A stretch of 64,000 nt of DNA from assembly GCF_023273875.1 (NCBI RefSeq), contig NZ_CP096882.1, positions 1,674,001-1,738,000 on the forward strand, in the 5' to 3' direction. The DNA is from Pseudarthrobacter sp. SSS035 (GTDB lineage: Bacteria; Actinomycetota; Actinomycetes; Actinomycetales; Micrococcaceae). How positions within the stretch are numbered: the first letter of the stretch is position 1; each line of letters begins with the position of its first letter. Made by a program: the position numbers and the translations under genes. The notes under the pieces are model-generated. The model saw nothing but the letters and a program-made list of their open reading frames with translations. It was not told where the DNA came from and ran no database searches. Below are positions 25,877 to 34,639 of the stretch, in pieces.

Positions 25877-26836
25877 ATGACCTTTGAAGCATTCGCGGAT
25901 TCAGCCCACCCCATCACCTGGCCCGAGGGCAAGCGGGCAGCAGCCTCATTCACGTTCGACGTCGACGCCGAGTCCTGCACCATCGCCCACGATCCGAAGA
26001 GCACGCGCCGGATGTCCCTGATGACCCACCAGTCGTACGGGCCCAAGGTGGCGGTCCCGCGGTTGCTTCAGATCCTCCAGCGACAGGACATCCGGGCCAC
26101 CTTCTTCGTTCCCGGCTTCACGGCAGACTGCTACCCGGACACGGTCCGGCGCATCGTGGACGCCGGGCACGAGGTGGCCCACCACGGGTACCTGCACGAA
26201 CCCATGCAGGGGATCGATGCCGAGACCGAGGCCCGCTTTATCGACCGCGGGCTCGAGGCCCTCGCGAAGGTCGGCGTGGAACCGGTGGGGTACCGCGCGC
26301 CGTGGTGGGAACTGAACTGGCACTCCCCGGCGCTGCTGGCGGACCGCGGTTTCCTCTACGATTCGAGCCTGCTCGACGGCGACGCACCGTACCGTTTTGC
26401 GGTGGCGGAAGGCGATTCCCGGGACATCGTGGAGATCCCGGTCGACTGGACCCTGGACGACTGGGAACAGTACGCGTTCTACCCAGGCGTCACCGGCAGC
26501 GGTGTGATCGAAAGCCCGGCCAAGGTCCTGGAAATGTGGACACTGGAAGCCGAGGCGCACCACGCCCAGGGCAGCTGCTTTGTCCTGACCAACCACCCGT
26601 TCATCTCGGGGCGCCCGTCCAAGGCCGTCGCCCTGGAAAAGCTGATTGACCGGGTGAAATCAATGGACGGCATGTGGGTCACCACCATGGAGGAGATCGC
26701 CGAGCACACCCGCAGGACCGTCGAGGAGGTCCACACTCACGCCCGGATCGAGGTCCCTTCGTTCCCCGACACGGGAGCCCGGTTCACGCCGGCCGCCGTT
26801 CACCAGTGGAAACCATCCGGCAGCCGCAGCCGATAG
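25877..26836 (+). CDS. Polysaccharide-deacetylase-fold amidohydrolase (PuuE / cyclic imidase-like)
   Basis: 319-aa NodB-fold protein. The metal and catalytic acids are in FTFDVDAES (about residues 26-34), metal histidines in VAHHGYLHEPMQ, then GYRAPWWELNW, and a late TNHPFISG. There is no signal peptide, which argues against cell-wall deacetylation and for a cytoplasmic member such as cofactor-independent allantoinase PuuE or cyclic imidase. The neighbours, an NCS1 permease and PucR regulator, support ring opening of allantoin, hydantoin or a cyclic imide. No other purine-degradation gene is adjacent, so allantoin is not certain. Confidence 0.85.
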   Translation: MTFEAFADSAHPITWPEGKRAAASFTFDVDAESCTIAHDPKSTRRMSLMTHQSYGPKVAVPRLLQILQRQDIRATFFVPGFTADCYPDTVRRIVDAGHEVAHHGYLHEPMQGIDAETEARFIDRGLEALAKVGVEPVGYRAPWWELNWHSPALLADRGFLYDSSLLDGDAPYRFAVAEGDSRDIVEIPVDWTLDDWEQYAFYPGVTGSGVIESPAKVLEMWTLEAEAHHAQGSCFVLTNHPFISGRPSKAVALEKLIDRVKSMDGMWVTTMEEIAEHTRRTVEEVHTHARIEVPSFPDTGARFTPAAVHQWKPSGSRSR

Positions 26837-26860
26837 CCCCGGACCCGTAACCCCAAGGAA

Positions 26861-26908
26861 AAGAAGCGCCCGACGGCGGCAGGAGACTGCCGCCGTCGGG
26901 CGCTTCTT
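26861..26908. terminator. Bidirectional terminator with 22-bp perfect stem
   Basis: Left arm 26861-26882 starts AAGAAGCGCCCG, loop GAGA, right arm 26887-26908 is its exact reverse complement and ends CTTCTT. It separates the convergent amidohydrolase and ribokinase genes. Confidence 0.93.
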
Positions 26909-26928
26909 GTGTAGCTGCCGTCAGACTG

Positions 26929-27903
26929 TCAGACGGCACCCGAGGTGAGTACGCGCTTGACGTCGTTCTCATCCGGGTAGGCGGCCTGCGTTCCCTTGCG
27001 GGTGGTGGCGAGTGCGGCGGCGATCGAGGCGAAGGCCGCGGCGTCAGCCAGTGACGCCCCGTCGGCCAGCCGCGCGGCCACCGCGCCAGTGAAGGCATCC
27101 CCGGCGCCGGTGGTGTCCACCGCGTCAACCTTGACGGGTGCTATCTGGACCAGCTGCTGCCCGGTGGGGGCCAGCGAATCCAGCACCACGGAACCGTGGG
27201 CACCCAGCGTGACCAGGACCCGCTGGAGCCCGCGCTCGGCGAAACGGAGGCGGACGGTGTCCCAGTCGCCGGCATCCGCGTCGCTGCCGGAAATGGCGGC
27301 GCCGCCAAGGAACTGCGAGGCCTCATGGGCGTTGACCAGCAGGACGTCCGTCAGGTCCGCCAGCTGCTGCGGGATTTCCGCGTACGGCGAGAGGTTGAGC
27401 AGAACTGTGGCGCCGGCGTCGCGCCCTGCCAGGGCGGCGGCCTCAACCGTGTCAAGGCTGACCTCCAGGCAGAGGCAGACCACCGCGGCGCCGTGGAACG
27501 TTTCCGCCGCGGCGGTGACATCCGCGGGCGACAGGGTGCCGTTGGCGCCGGCAGAGATGATGATGTTGTTTTCGCCGTGGGCATCCACGGCGATGACGGC
27601 GACGCCGGTCTCCGTGGGGGCGGTCCGAACATCTCCGACATGGACGCCCGCGCCGGCGGTGGAGGAAAGCAGCATCTTCCCGTTGGAATCGTCCCCCACG
27701 GCACCGACAAGGCTGACGGCCCCGCCCAGCAGGCTGGCGGCGACGGCCTGGTTGGCGCTCTTGCCGCCCGGGTTCACTACGAAACCGTTGCCGTGCACCG
27801 TCTCGCCGGGGAGCGGCAGCCGCTCGCAGTAGATGGTCAGGTCCGCGTTCAGGGAACCGACGACGACGATCCGGCCTTGGGTGCCGGCTGTTGCGGAACT
27901 CAT
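26929..27903 (-). CDS. rbsK: Ribokinase
   Basis: 324-aa PfkB-family kinase phosphorylating ribose. Motifs: VVVGSLNADLTIYCERLPLP with the sugar-binding start, NPGGKSANQAVAA, and the catalytic DTTGAGDAFTGAVAA with its Asp base near residue 268. Its start overlaps the stop of the MFS gene by 4 nt. Last gene of the operon nucleoside hydrolase, MFS, ribokinase: nucleosides enter, are split to base and ribose, and ribose is phosphorylated for the pentose phosphate pathway. Confidence 0.94.
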   Translation of the reverse strand: MSSATAGTQGRIVVVGSLNADLTIYCERLPLPGETVHGNGFVVNPGGKSANQAVAASLLGGAVSLVGAVGDDSNGKMLLSSTAGAGVHVGDVRTAPTETGVAVIAVDAHGENNIIISAGANGTLSPADVTAAAETFHGAAVVCLCLEVSLDTVEAAALAGRDAGATVLLNLSPYAEIPQQLADLTDVLLVNAHEASQFLGGAAISGSDADAGDWDTVRLRFAERGLQRVLVTLGAHGSVVLDSLAPTGQQLVQIAPVKVDAVDTTGAGDAFTGAVAARLADGASLADAAAFASIAAALATTRKGTQAAYPDENDVKRVLTSGAV

Positions 27904-29327
27904 TCGGTCACCTCAGCCTCGACGGGCTTGGGGATGAGGAGCGAGGCGGCGAAAGCGGCCACCGTGATGACCAAGCCCGTCACAACCACGGAGAGGTAGG
28001 ACGCCTGGGCGTCGCCGAGGGCCGAGGTGGCCACCAGCACGGCGGGCAGCACCAGGAAGCTCAGGCCGGCGCCCAGGTTGAAGGCGCCCGCGTTCATGCC
28101 GGGAAGGAACCCCGGGTTTCCGGCGGGTGAGAGGACAACTCCGAGTCCGTTGAGCATGATGTTGACCGTACCGGCGTACATGATGCCCAGCAAGACGGTT
28201 CCGGCGATCATCATGGGCAGGCTGCTGAGGCCGAAGAACGCGATGATGGCCAGGGCGGCGATGCTGCCCAGCATGCCGATGCGCAGGACCTTGGTGTAGC
28301 CGAGAATGGGCGCGAGCCTGCCGCTGAGGGGACCCACCAGCCAGCCGAGCAGGGCGTACGGGGTGAGGATGATGAGCGACATTTCGGTCGGGCCGATGCC
28401 GAATCCCGGGTCCGCGGCCTGCACATACGCCGGCACGATCCCGTTGATCACGGCGAAGATGCCGGTCATGGTCAGCGTGGTGGTCAGCAGCGGCGCCCAG
28501 GTGGAACGCTGGCGCAGGTGGACGGTTTCCACCATGGGCTGTTTGGCGCGCTTTTCCACGGTCCAGAAGCAGTAGAACGCGACGGCGGCGACCACCACCA
28601 GTCCGATCGCCAGCAGGAGCGTGCCGGGTGCGAAGGCGCCCACCAGCTTGGAGCCCTCGTTGAGGGCGGTGAGCAGCGCACCCACGGCGACGACGATGAA
28701 GAACACGCCCAGCCAGTCCATGGAGGTGCCGGCGGCCGGCTTGCTCTCGCCGGCGAGGAAGGCGATCAGGGCGGTGGCGACGAGGGCCAGGACCACCATG
28801 AGCCAGAAGATGCTGCGGAACCCGAAGTGTTCGGCGAAGTAGCCGCCCACAAAGGAGTCGACGCCGGCCACGCCGCCGTTGACGGCGGTGATGAGGCCCA
28901 TGAGCGTCCCGTACTTGCGCGGGTTGCTGACGGCGGACCGCAGCATGATCAGGCACAACGGCACGGTGGGGCCGCTGACGCCCTGGATGATGCGGCCCAC
29001 AAAGAGCCAGGTCACGTCCGGGGCCATGGCCGCGATGACCGAACCGACGGCCATCAGGAGCATCATGCCGATCAGGATCTTCTTGCGGCCGATGATGTCG
29101 CTCAGGCGCGGCAGGAAGAGCGAGAACAGGGCGGCCGCGGTGAAGAACCAGGTCTGGGAGAGTCCGATGACGGCCTGATCGGTGTTCAGTTCCTTGCCCA
29201 TGGTGACCAGGGCGGGGCTGAGCATGGAGGCGTTGAGCTGGAAGGCGACGCACGCGGCCAGCAGGGCGACCATCAGGGCAGTGACGTTGCCGCGGCTGGT
29301 CTTCGTGTCGGTGAGGGTGGCACTCAT
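27900..29327 (-). CDS. MFS transporter, probable nucleoside importer
   Basis: 475-aa major facilitator with about 14 membrane segments. It shows an MFS A-motif LPRLSDIIGRKKILIGMM in the first half and GRIIQGVSGPTVPLCLIM. It lies directly between a nucleoside hydrolase gene (stop adjacent to its start) and ribokinase (4-nt overlap), so a nucleoside or ribose substrate is likely. The fold alone would also fit a drug-type DHA2 exporter; the context decides. Confidence 0.88.
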   Translation of the reverse strand: MSATLTDTKTSRGNVTALMVALLAACVAFQLNASMLSPALVTMGKELNTDQAVIGLSQTWFFTAAALFSLFLPRLSDIIGRKKILIGMMLLMAVGSVIAAMAPDVTWLFVGRIIQGVSGPTVPLCLIMLRSAVSNPRKYGTLMGLITAVNGGVAGVDSFVGGYFAEHFGFRSIFWLMVVLALVATALIAFLAGESKPAAGTSMDWLGVFFIVVAVGALLTALNEGSKLVGAFAPGTLLLAIGLVVVAAVAFYCFWTVEKRAKQPMVETVHLRQRSTWAPLLTTTLTMTGIFAVINGIVPAYVQAADPGFGIGPTEMSLIILTPYALLGWLVGPLSGRLAPILGYTKVLRIGMLGSIAALAIIAFFGLSSLPMMIAGTVLLGIMYAGTVNIMLNGLGVVLSPAGNPGFLPGMNAGAFNLGAGLSFLVLPAVLVATSALGDAQASYLSVVVTGLVITVAAFAASLLIPKPVEAEVTE

Positions 29328-30338
29328 TTACTTGCCTCCCGTGGCTGCTGCAAGGCCGGCGGTTTCAAGAACGGCAGGTTCGCCGATGCGCAAGAGGGCA
29401 TCCGTGACGAGGTCCCAGAAACGGGCGTGGTCCAGGTCAACGGCCACGGAGGTGGTGCAGTCCTCCGGTGCGGGGGCGCGGAAGTCGGCCACGGTCATGC
29501 CGAGCGTCAGTGTGCCCTGCAGTTCGATGTCCACCGGAACCTTGCGGGTGGTGACGATGCTGGGATCGATCACATAGGCCACGGCGCACGGATCGTGGAC
29601 GGGCGGGAAGTCAAAGCCCTGGGCGTCCTTGTAGGTCTGGGTGAAGAACTCCATCAGTTCCATCACGAACTTGGCGGGTCCGGTTCCCACAGCCGCAATC
29701 TTCTCCACCACGTCCGGGGTGGCCAGGGCCTGGTGCGTGAGGTCCAGGCCCACCATCACCACGGGCCACTTCTCGTTGAACACGATGTGGGCGGCTTCGG
29801 GGTCGATGATGATGTTGAATTCGGCCACGGCGCTCCAGTTGCCCACGTGGTAGCCGCCGCCCATCAGGACAACTTCCTTGACGCGTTCCACAATGCGCGG
29901 TTCCTTGCGGGCTGCCAGCGCGATGTTGGTAAGGCCGCCGGTGGGGACCAAAGTGACCGTGCCCGGTTCGTGGGCCATCACAGTGTCAATGATGAGGTCG
30001 ACGGCGTGGCGCGGGTCCAGTTCGATGGAGGACTCGGGCTGTGCAGGGCCGTCCATGCCCGTTTCGCCGTGGATGGACGGCGCGGTTTCGATGGTGCGGA
30101 CCAGGGGCCGGCCGCAGCCGGCGGCAAACGGCACACCGGTGATGCCGGCGATGGTCCCGACGGCGAGCGCGTTCTTGGTGACCTTTTCGAGCGTCTGGTT
30201 GCCCACCACGGTGGTGACGGCCAGCAGTTCAATGTCAGGGTTGCCGTGTGCGAGCAGGATGGCCACGGCGTCGTCATGCCCGGGGTCGCAGTCAAGAATG
30301 ATCTTCTTGGGGGCGGGTTTCATCGGTTTGGATTCCAC
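29328..30338 (-). CDS. Inosine-uridine preferring nucleoside hydrolase
   Basis: 336-aa enzyme cleaving ribonucleosides to base and ribose. The Ca2+-binding motif IILDCDPGHDDAVAILLA is at about residues 13-30; VTLVPTGGLTNIA and VVLMGGGYHVGNWSAVAEFN follow; HDPCAVAYV supplies the late metal Asp and His. I chose GTG 30338 because TGGAG lies 7 nt upstream; an ATG five codons in is less well placed. First gene of the nucleoside operon with two LacI-type operators in its promoter. Confidence 0.93.
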   Translation of the reverse strand: MESKPMKPAPKKIILDCDPGHDDAVAILLAHGNPDIELLAVTTVVGNQTLEKVTKNALAVGTIAGITGVPFAAGCGRPLVRTIETAPSIHGETGMDGPAQPESSIELDPRHAVDLIIDTVMAHEPGTVTLVPTGGLTNIALAARKEPRIVERVKEVVLMGGGYHVGNWSAVAEFNIIIDPEAAHIVFNEKWPVVMVGLDLTHQALATPDVVEKIAAVGTGPAKFVMELMEFFTQTYKDAQGFDFPPVHDPCAVAYVIDPSIVTTRKVPVDIELQGTLTLGMTVADFRAPAPEDCTTSVAVDLDHARFWDLVTDALLRIGEPAVLETAGLAAATGGK

Positions 30339-30395
30339 GTTAAATCTCCACGTCATTGGGGCCTGCCGGAGCAGTGGCCGAAAGCATTCACGGAG

Positions 30396-30459
30396 ATCAT
30401 GACACCTGCCCAAGCCGCGCGTCAAGCGCTTAACGTTGCCGCACGTCAAACGCTTGACG
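30396..30459 (-). promoter_or_regulatory. Promoter with two LacI-type operators for the nucleoside operon
   Basis: On the minus strand TTGACG (complement of 30420-30425) and CATGAT (complement of 30396-30401) are 18 nt apart. Two near-palindromes, CGTCAAGCGCTTAACG (30420-30435) and CGTCAAACGCTTGACG (30444-30459), cover the -35 and upstream region, 24 nt centre to centre. These have the CG-centred LacI-family form. The frameshifted LacI at 37269 or a regulator elsewhere could bind. The rest of the 30339-30633 gap shows only GC-rich sequence. Confidence 0.75.
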
Positions 30460-30611
30460 CATTGCCGCGGCTTAACGCGGCTTGACCCTGCCGGGCCACG
30501 CCGCCGGCTCCGGCGACGCGGCCGGTCAGCGCAGGCCGGTCAATGAAGTGCCGCGGGTCCCGTCGATGGCCGAGGGCCCTGCAGCATGCACCGGAACCTC
30601 CGGGCACAGCT

Positions 30612-30650
30612 CAGGCGGAGTACCGGGCGCTCCTCACGGCGCTCCGCCTG
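30612..30650 (-). terminator. Hairpin at the end of the sugar operon
   Basis: CAGGCGGAG (30612-30620) pairs with CTCCGCCTG (30642-30650). It straddles the stop of the Gfo/Idh/MocA gene (30634) and would end that minus-strand operon. Stem 9 bp, long loop; moderate support. Confidence 0.45.
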
Positions 30651-31842
30651 TCAGCAGCCGGAGGTCATCGTATTTGCCGGCCATGACATCCTCGAATTTC
30701 ACCGGGGTTCCCAGTGTGGCCGAGACGTAGAGGGCGCGGACTGTGGCCAGCGCGGCGGTGGCCTCACTGAGCCCCACGAGCGTCGGGGAACCTGTTCGGA
30801 TGGCGTCGACAACGTTTTCGTACTGCTTTTGGTGTGCTGTCTGCAGGTCATCGGCGCCGCTCGCGTTGGCTGACGCGTCCCGTTCGCCCACTTCGTCCAA
30901 AGCCTGGTTCCCTCCGCCGGCAAGGCCGTAGGAGGGAACGGAGGCAACGTCCGGGTCGTTGGCGGCGCTATGGAAGTACACCAGGCGGTCGTTGTCGATG
31001 ACTGCAGAGCCGCGGTTGCCGTGGACCTGCAGCCGGGCCGTCAGCCCGGGGTATGCGGCGGTGGTGCAGTGCAGCACCGCCAGGGCCCCGGATTCGAAGC
31101 GGATTGTGGCCACTGCGGTATCTTCGACTTCGATGTTCTCGTGGGCCAGCAGCGCTGTGTGGGCGTGAATCTCCATGGGCCTGCCAAGGAACCACAGGAG
31201 CAGGTCCACGGTGTGCACGCCCTGGTTCATCACGGCTCCGCCGCCGTCCATATCCCAGGTGCCCCGCCACTGCCCGGAATCGTAGTAGTCCTGTGAGCGC
31301 CACCAGGCAAGGGAGGCGACGACGGAGGTGACGCGGCCGAAGCGGCCGGCGTCGATCGCCGAGGCAACCGCGATGCTGGCCCGATCGAACCTGTGCTGGC
31401 TGATCACTGAAATGACCTGGCCCCGGGAACTGGCCTCTTCGGCGGCCTTGGACACCTTGCGGGCGCTAGGCAGATCGACGTCGAGGGGTTTCTCGATGAT
31501 GACGTGTTTGCCGGCGTTCAGCGCTTCCACTGCCAGGTCGGAGTGGAGACCGCTGGGTGTGCAAATCACCACGACGTCGATGCGTTCGCCTACGAGGGCA
31601 TCGCTCAGGGAAGTGTGGATGGCCGGGCGGGGGCGGTGAAGTTCGGCTGCGACGGTGTCGGCCAGGGCCGTTGCGGCGGGTTCCGCAACGTCGATTACAG
31701 CAACGAGGTCCAGGTCGTCGTTGGAGGCGACGACGCGGGCATGCTGCCGACCGATCACCCCGCAACCGACCAGGGCGGTGCGTAACCGGGCCGGGGGCTG
31801 GACCGGGAGTGAAGTCTCGGTGTTCGCGGCTTCGTTGTTCAT
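30634..31842 (-). CDS. Gfo/Idh/MocA-family sugar dehydrogenase
   Basis: 402-aa NAD(P)-dependent oxidoreductase. The nucleotide motif TALVGCGVIGRQHARV starts near residue 21; the catalytic-lysine motif is VIIEKPLDV; the sugar site is GGAVMNQGVHTVDLLLWFLG with the family's His. Its start overlaps the stop of the TIM-barrel gene by 4 nt. It ends an operon encoding an ABC sugar importer, so it probably oxidises the imported sugar or inositol-like compound. The substrate cannot be assigned. Confidence 0.9.
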   Translation of the reverse strand: MNNEAANTETSLPVQPPARLRTALVGCGVIGRQHARVVASNDDLDLVAVIDVAEPAATALADTVAAELHRPRPAIHTSLSDALVGERIDVVVICTPSGLHSDLAVEALNAGKHVIIEKPLDVDLPSARKVSKAAEEASSRGQVISVISQHRFDRASIAVASAIDAGRFGRVTSVVASLAWWRSQDYYDSGQWRGTWDMDGGGAVMNQGVHTVDLLLWFLGRPMEIHAHTALLAHENIEVEDTAVATIRFESGALAVLHCTTAAYPGLTARLQVHGNRGSAVIDNDRLVYFHSAANDPDVASVPSYGLAGGGNQALDEVGERDASANASGADDLQTAHQKQYENVVDAIRTGSPTLVGLSEATAALATVRALYVSATLGTPVKFEDVMAGKYDDLRLLTGGAP

Positions 31843-32684
31843 CGGGTTGCCACTCCTGCCGCGTCGAGGATGCGGTTGAAGGCTCGTCCGGCGACGCCGA
31901 AGGCGGCCGGGCCGGAGAATCCGCCAAGGTGGTGCGTGTTGGCAAGGTGCGGTTCCAGGGAAGCAAACCCGGTGAATCCGTCATCGCGCAACGCATTGAT
32001 GGTTTCCTGCATCTCTCCGTCGCCTTCACCGGCGGGCATGACCAGCTGGTTGTCCATGCGGGCGTCCTTAACCTGAAGGTATTCAAGGTAGGGACGGAGT
32101 CGTGCATACCCCTCCGTGAACGGCCTGACCCCGACCTGGACAAAGTTGGCCGCATCCCACGCCACCCGCAGGGCCGGCGAGTTAACGGTCTCGATGATGT
32201 CCAGGACGCGGTCCGGGGTGTCCCCGTAGATGTCCTTTTCGTTTTCATGCAGCAGGATCACGTCGGCGGCTTCGGCCGCGGCGGCCAGGGCGCGCATCCG
32301 CTCCATCACCGGCTCACGGATCGATTCGGCGGTCGCATCCTGAGCGCGGTAGAACGAGAAAATGCGGATGTATCGCGTGCCCAGCGTCTTCGCGGCATGG
32401 ATGGCCCTGAGAAGCCGTGCGACTTCGGCCTCAACCGGTTCGCTGACATCCACCTTTCCGACGGGCGAGGCGATCGCGGAAACGCCCATGCTGTGCTCGG
32501 ACAGGATGCCCTGCAGCCGCTGCAGGTCTTCCTCGGACAAGTCAACGATGTTGGTTCCCCAGGTGCTGCGGACTTCGATGTGGTTGGCGCCCAGCGCCTG
32601 AAGGACGGCGATCTGGATGACGGGGTCGGGGCTGATTTCGTCGCCGAAGCCGGACAGTGCCCAGGTGACCTTGTTTTCGTTCAT
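31839..32684 (-). CDS. Sugar phosphate isomerase/epimerase-type TIM barrel
   Basis: 281-aa xylose-isomerase-like AP endonuclease-fold protein. Metal-binding acids and histidines are suggested by LLHENEKDIYG (about residues 142-152), VAWDAANFVQVG, LQVKDAR and SLEPHLANTHH. These proteins work as ketose epimerases, isomerases or dehydratases on sugars and inositols. It precedes the Gfo/Idh/MocA gene with a 4-nt overlap; such pairs commonly convert oxidised sugars. Specific function not assigned. Confidence 0.85.
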   Translation of the reverse strand: MNENKVTWALSGFGDEISPDPVIQIAVLQALGANHIEVRSTWGTNIVDLSEEDLQRLQGILSEHSMGVSAIASPVGKVDVSEPVEAEVARLLRAIHAAKTLGTRYIRIFSFYRAQDATAESIREPVMERMRALAAAAEAADVILLHENEKDIYGDTPDRVLDIIETVNSPALRVAWDAANFVQVGVRPFTEGYARLRPYLEYLQVKDARMDNQLVMPAGEGDGEMQETINALRDDGFTGFASLEPHLANTHHLGGFSGPAAFGVAGRAFNRILDAAGVATR

Positions 32685-32711
32685 TCTTGGTTTCCTTAGG
32701 GACTTGAGTCG

Positions 32712-33662
32712 CTATTTGACGCCGCCGGCGGTGAGCCCGCCGACGAGGAAGCGTTGGAAAATGAGGTAAAGGATGACCACCGGTGCGGCGCAGACCAGCG
32801 AGGCGGCCATCATCTGCCCGTAGAGAGGCAGTGCACCTCCTTCCGAGGAGGAACCGAAGACCTGAAGGACGACGGCGACGGTCTGCGTGTTCGGGCGGGT
32901 CAGTACCGAGGCGAAGAGAACGTCATTCCATCCTAGGAGGAACGAAAAGACGCCGGCAACGACCAGCCCTGGCCAGCTGAGCGGGAAAATGATCCGGAAA
33001 AGGACACCGACGGAGGAGGCTCCGTCGATCCGGGCCGCCTCCTCCAGTTCCTTCGGCAGTCCGCGCAGGTAAGTCACCATGACCCAGGTCGCAAATGGCA
33101 GGGCGAACGTCAGGTACGCAAGGAACAGTCCCCAGCTGGTGCCGATGACGGTGATGCCCAGGTAGTTTCCGGCGGAGGCGAAGACCACGAACACCGGCAG
33201 GAGCAGGAGGGTGCCGGGCAGGCTTTGCAATCCGATCAACCCGCGCAGGATGCCGAGACGTCCGCGGAATTCGAAACGCACCAGTACGTACGCGGTGATG
33301 ATGCCCAGTAAGGAGGCTACGACCGCGACGGCGCCGGCGATCAGGATGCTGTTGGTCAGGCCCAGGCCCAGGGGCAGCGTTTTCCAGATCTTGGTGTAGT
33401 TCTCCAAGGTGAATTCGGTGGGGAAGAACGCGCCCCGTGCTACCTCCACGTCGGAATTCATCGAGGCGAACACGAGGTAGAGGAGCGGGATGGCGATCAT
33501 CGTGCAGAGGCCCGCAATGCCGGTGACCAGCAGTGGTTTGGGCAGCAGCTTGTTGACGGCCGCCGACTGCCCTCCTGAGCGGGCCCTCTTTCGGCCGGCC
33601 TCCCGGACTTCGGTTCTGCCCGGCAGGGTCTCCTGCTCAGCGGCCGTAGTTGTGTCGGTCAT
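32712..33662 (-). CDS. Carbohydrate ABC transporter permease (MalG type)
   Basis: 316-aa membrane subunit with six predicted helices after a 40-residue hydrophilic start. The EAA loop that docks the ATPase reads LPKELEEAARIDGAS followed by FPLSWPGLVV. ATG 33662 overlaps the stop of the other permease gene by 4 nt. It works with that permease and the binding protein. No ATPase gene is present in the operon, as is usual for actinobacterial CUT1 importers that share an MsiK-type ATPase. Confidence 0.93.
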   Translation of the reverse strand: MTDTTTAAEQETLPGRTEVREAGRKRARSGGQSAAVNKLLPKPLLVTGIAGLCTMIAIPLLYLVFASMNSDVEVARGAFFPTEFTLENYTKIWKTLPLGLGLTNSILIAGAVAVVASLLGIITAYVLVRFEFRGRLGILRGLIGLQSLPGTLLLLPVFVVFASAGNYLGITVIGTSWGLFLAYLTFALPFATWVMVTYLRGLPKELEEAARIDGASSVGVLFRIIFPLSWPGLVVAGVFSFLLGWNDVLFASVLTRPNTQTVAVVLQVFGSSSEGGALPLYGQMMAASLVCAAPVVILYLIFQRFLVGGLTAGGVK

Positions 33663-34639
33663 TTTTTGGCTCCTGAATCCGCGCCGGTATCGAGTTTGAC
33701 GGCCCGCAGGTAGAAGTACAACGGCAGGGCGATGAACAGCAGGGACAGCAGGCCCATCGCCGCGCCCACACCGAACCGGAGGCTGGTAAAGCTCATGCTG
33801 TAGACCAGGGTCGGCAGGAGCTGGATGTCGTACGGGGCCGGAACGCCGAAGAGGACGAAGGCCAGCGAGAAGTTTTCGATGTGATGGAGCGTGGCAATGA
33901 GGCAGGCCAGGGCCACCGGCCCGCGCAGGTAGGGAAAGATTACGTACCGCAGCTTCGTCCACCACAGGGCGCCGTCGATGGCCGCGGCCTCGTGGACCTC
34001 CTGGTCCACGGCCTGCAGACCCGACAGGGCCATGAGGTAGATGAACGGCCAGGCCGCCCAAACTTCGACCATGACCAGCACCCAATAGCTCGCCGGGCCG
34101 CTCAGCCATTGGCCGGCTGGGAGACCCACGCTCATCAAGAATTGGTTGACTATCCCGTCGGGCTGGAGCATGGTCCGCCAGAACGTGCCAACTACGAAAG
34201 ACGGCAGCACATAGGGGATGAGAAAAACCGAACGGACAAGCGCCCGGCCACGGAACGCATTCTGAGTTGCAAGCGCTGCGAACACTCCGAGGGGCACGGT
34301 CAGCAAAGTCGCGATGATGGAGAACGAGACGCTGTTGCCGAAGGCGTGCATCATGTCCGTGGCAGTGAACGCTTCAACGAAGTTGGACAGGCCCACGAAG
34401 GGTGCGCTGACCCACTTGCGGATCGTGTACTGGTCCAGCTGCAGCATCGAGATGTAGACACCCAGCAGCAGGGGTATCACTATGATCAGGCCGATCAGCA
34501 GACCGCCGGGGGTAAGCAGCCACAACGGGCGGCTGCGTTCGCTAACGGTCCGCCGCCGGACAGTAGGCGTCCCCCCGTCAGGTGCCGGGGCCGGTGGGCG
34601 CCCTTGTCGGGCGTCTTTGTTCTTCGTCAGGATACTCAC
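33659..34639 (-). CDS. Carbohydrate ABC transporter permease (MalF type)
   Basis: 326-aa membrane subunit, six predicted helices. The EAA loop is VDQEVHEAAAIDGALWWTKL, followed by the FPYLRGPVALACL segment. It overlaps the binding-protein gene by 4 nt upstream and the second permease by 4 nt downstream. Forms the translocation channel of a CUT1-type sugar importer. Confidence 0.93.
   Translation of the reverse strand: MSILTKNKDARQGRPPAPAPDGGTPTVRRRTVSERSRPLWLLTPGGLLIGLIIVIPLLLGVYISMLQLDQYTIRKWVSAPFVGLSNFVEAFTATDMMHAFGNSVSFSIIATLLTVPLGVFAALATQNAFRGRALVRSVFLIPYVLPSFVVGTFWRTMLQPDGIVNQFLMSVGLPAGQWLSGPASYWVLVMVEVWAAWPFIYLMALSGLQAVDQEVHEAAAIDGALWWTKLRYVIFPYLRGPVALACLIATLHHIENFSLAFVLFGVPAPYDIQLLPTLVYSMSFTSLRFGVGAAMGLLSLLFIALPLYFYLRAVKLDTGADSGAKK

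Noticed and set aside
24313..26046. A 577-codon minus-strand frame
   Set aside because: Antisense to the NCS1 permease gene and the start of the amidohydrolase gene; no motif and shadow-type composition.
28518..30485. A 655-codon plus-strand open frame
   Set aside because: Antisense to the MFS and nucleoside hydrolase genes; composition typical of high-GC shadow frames (His, Gly, Gln runs).
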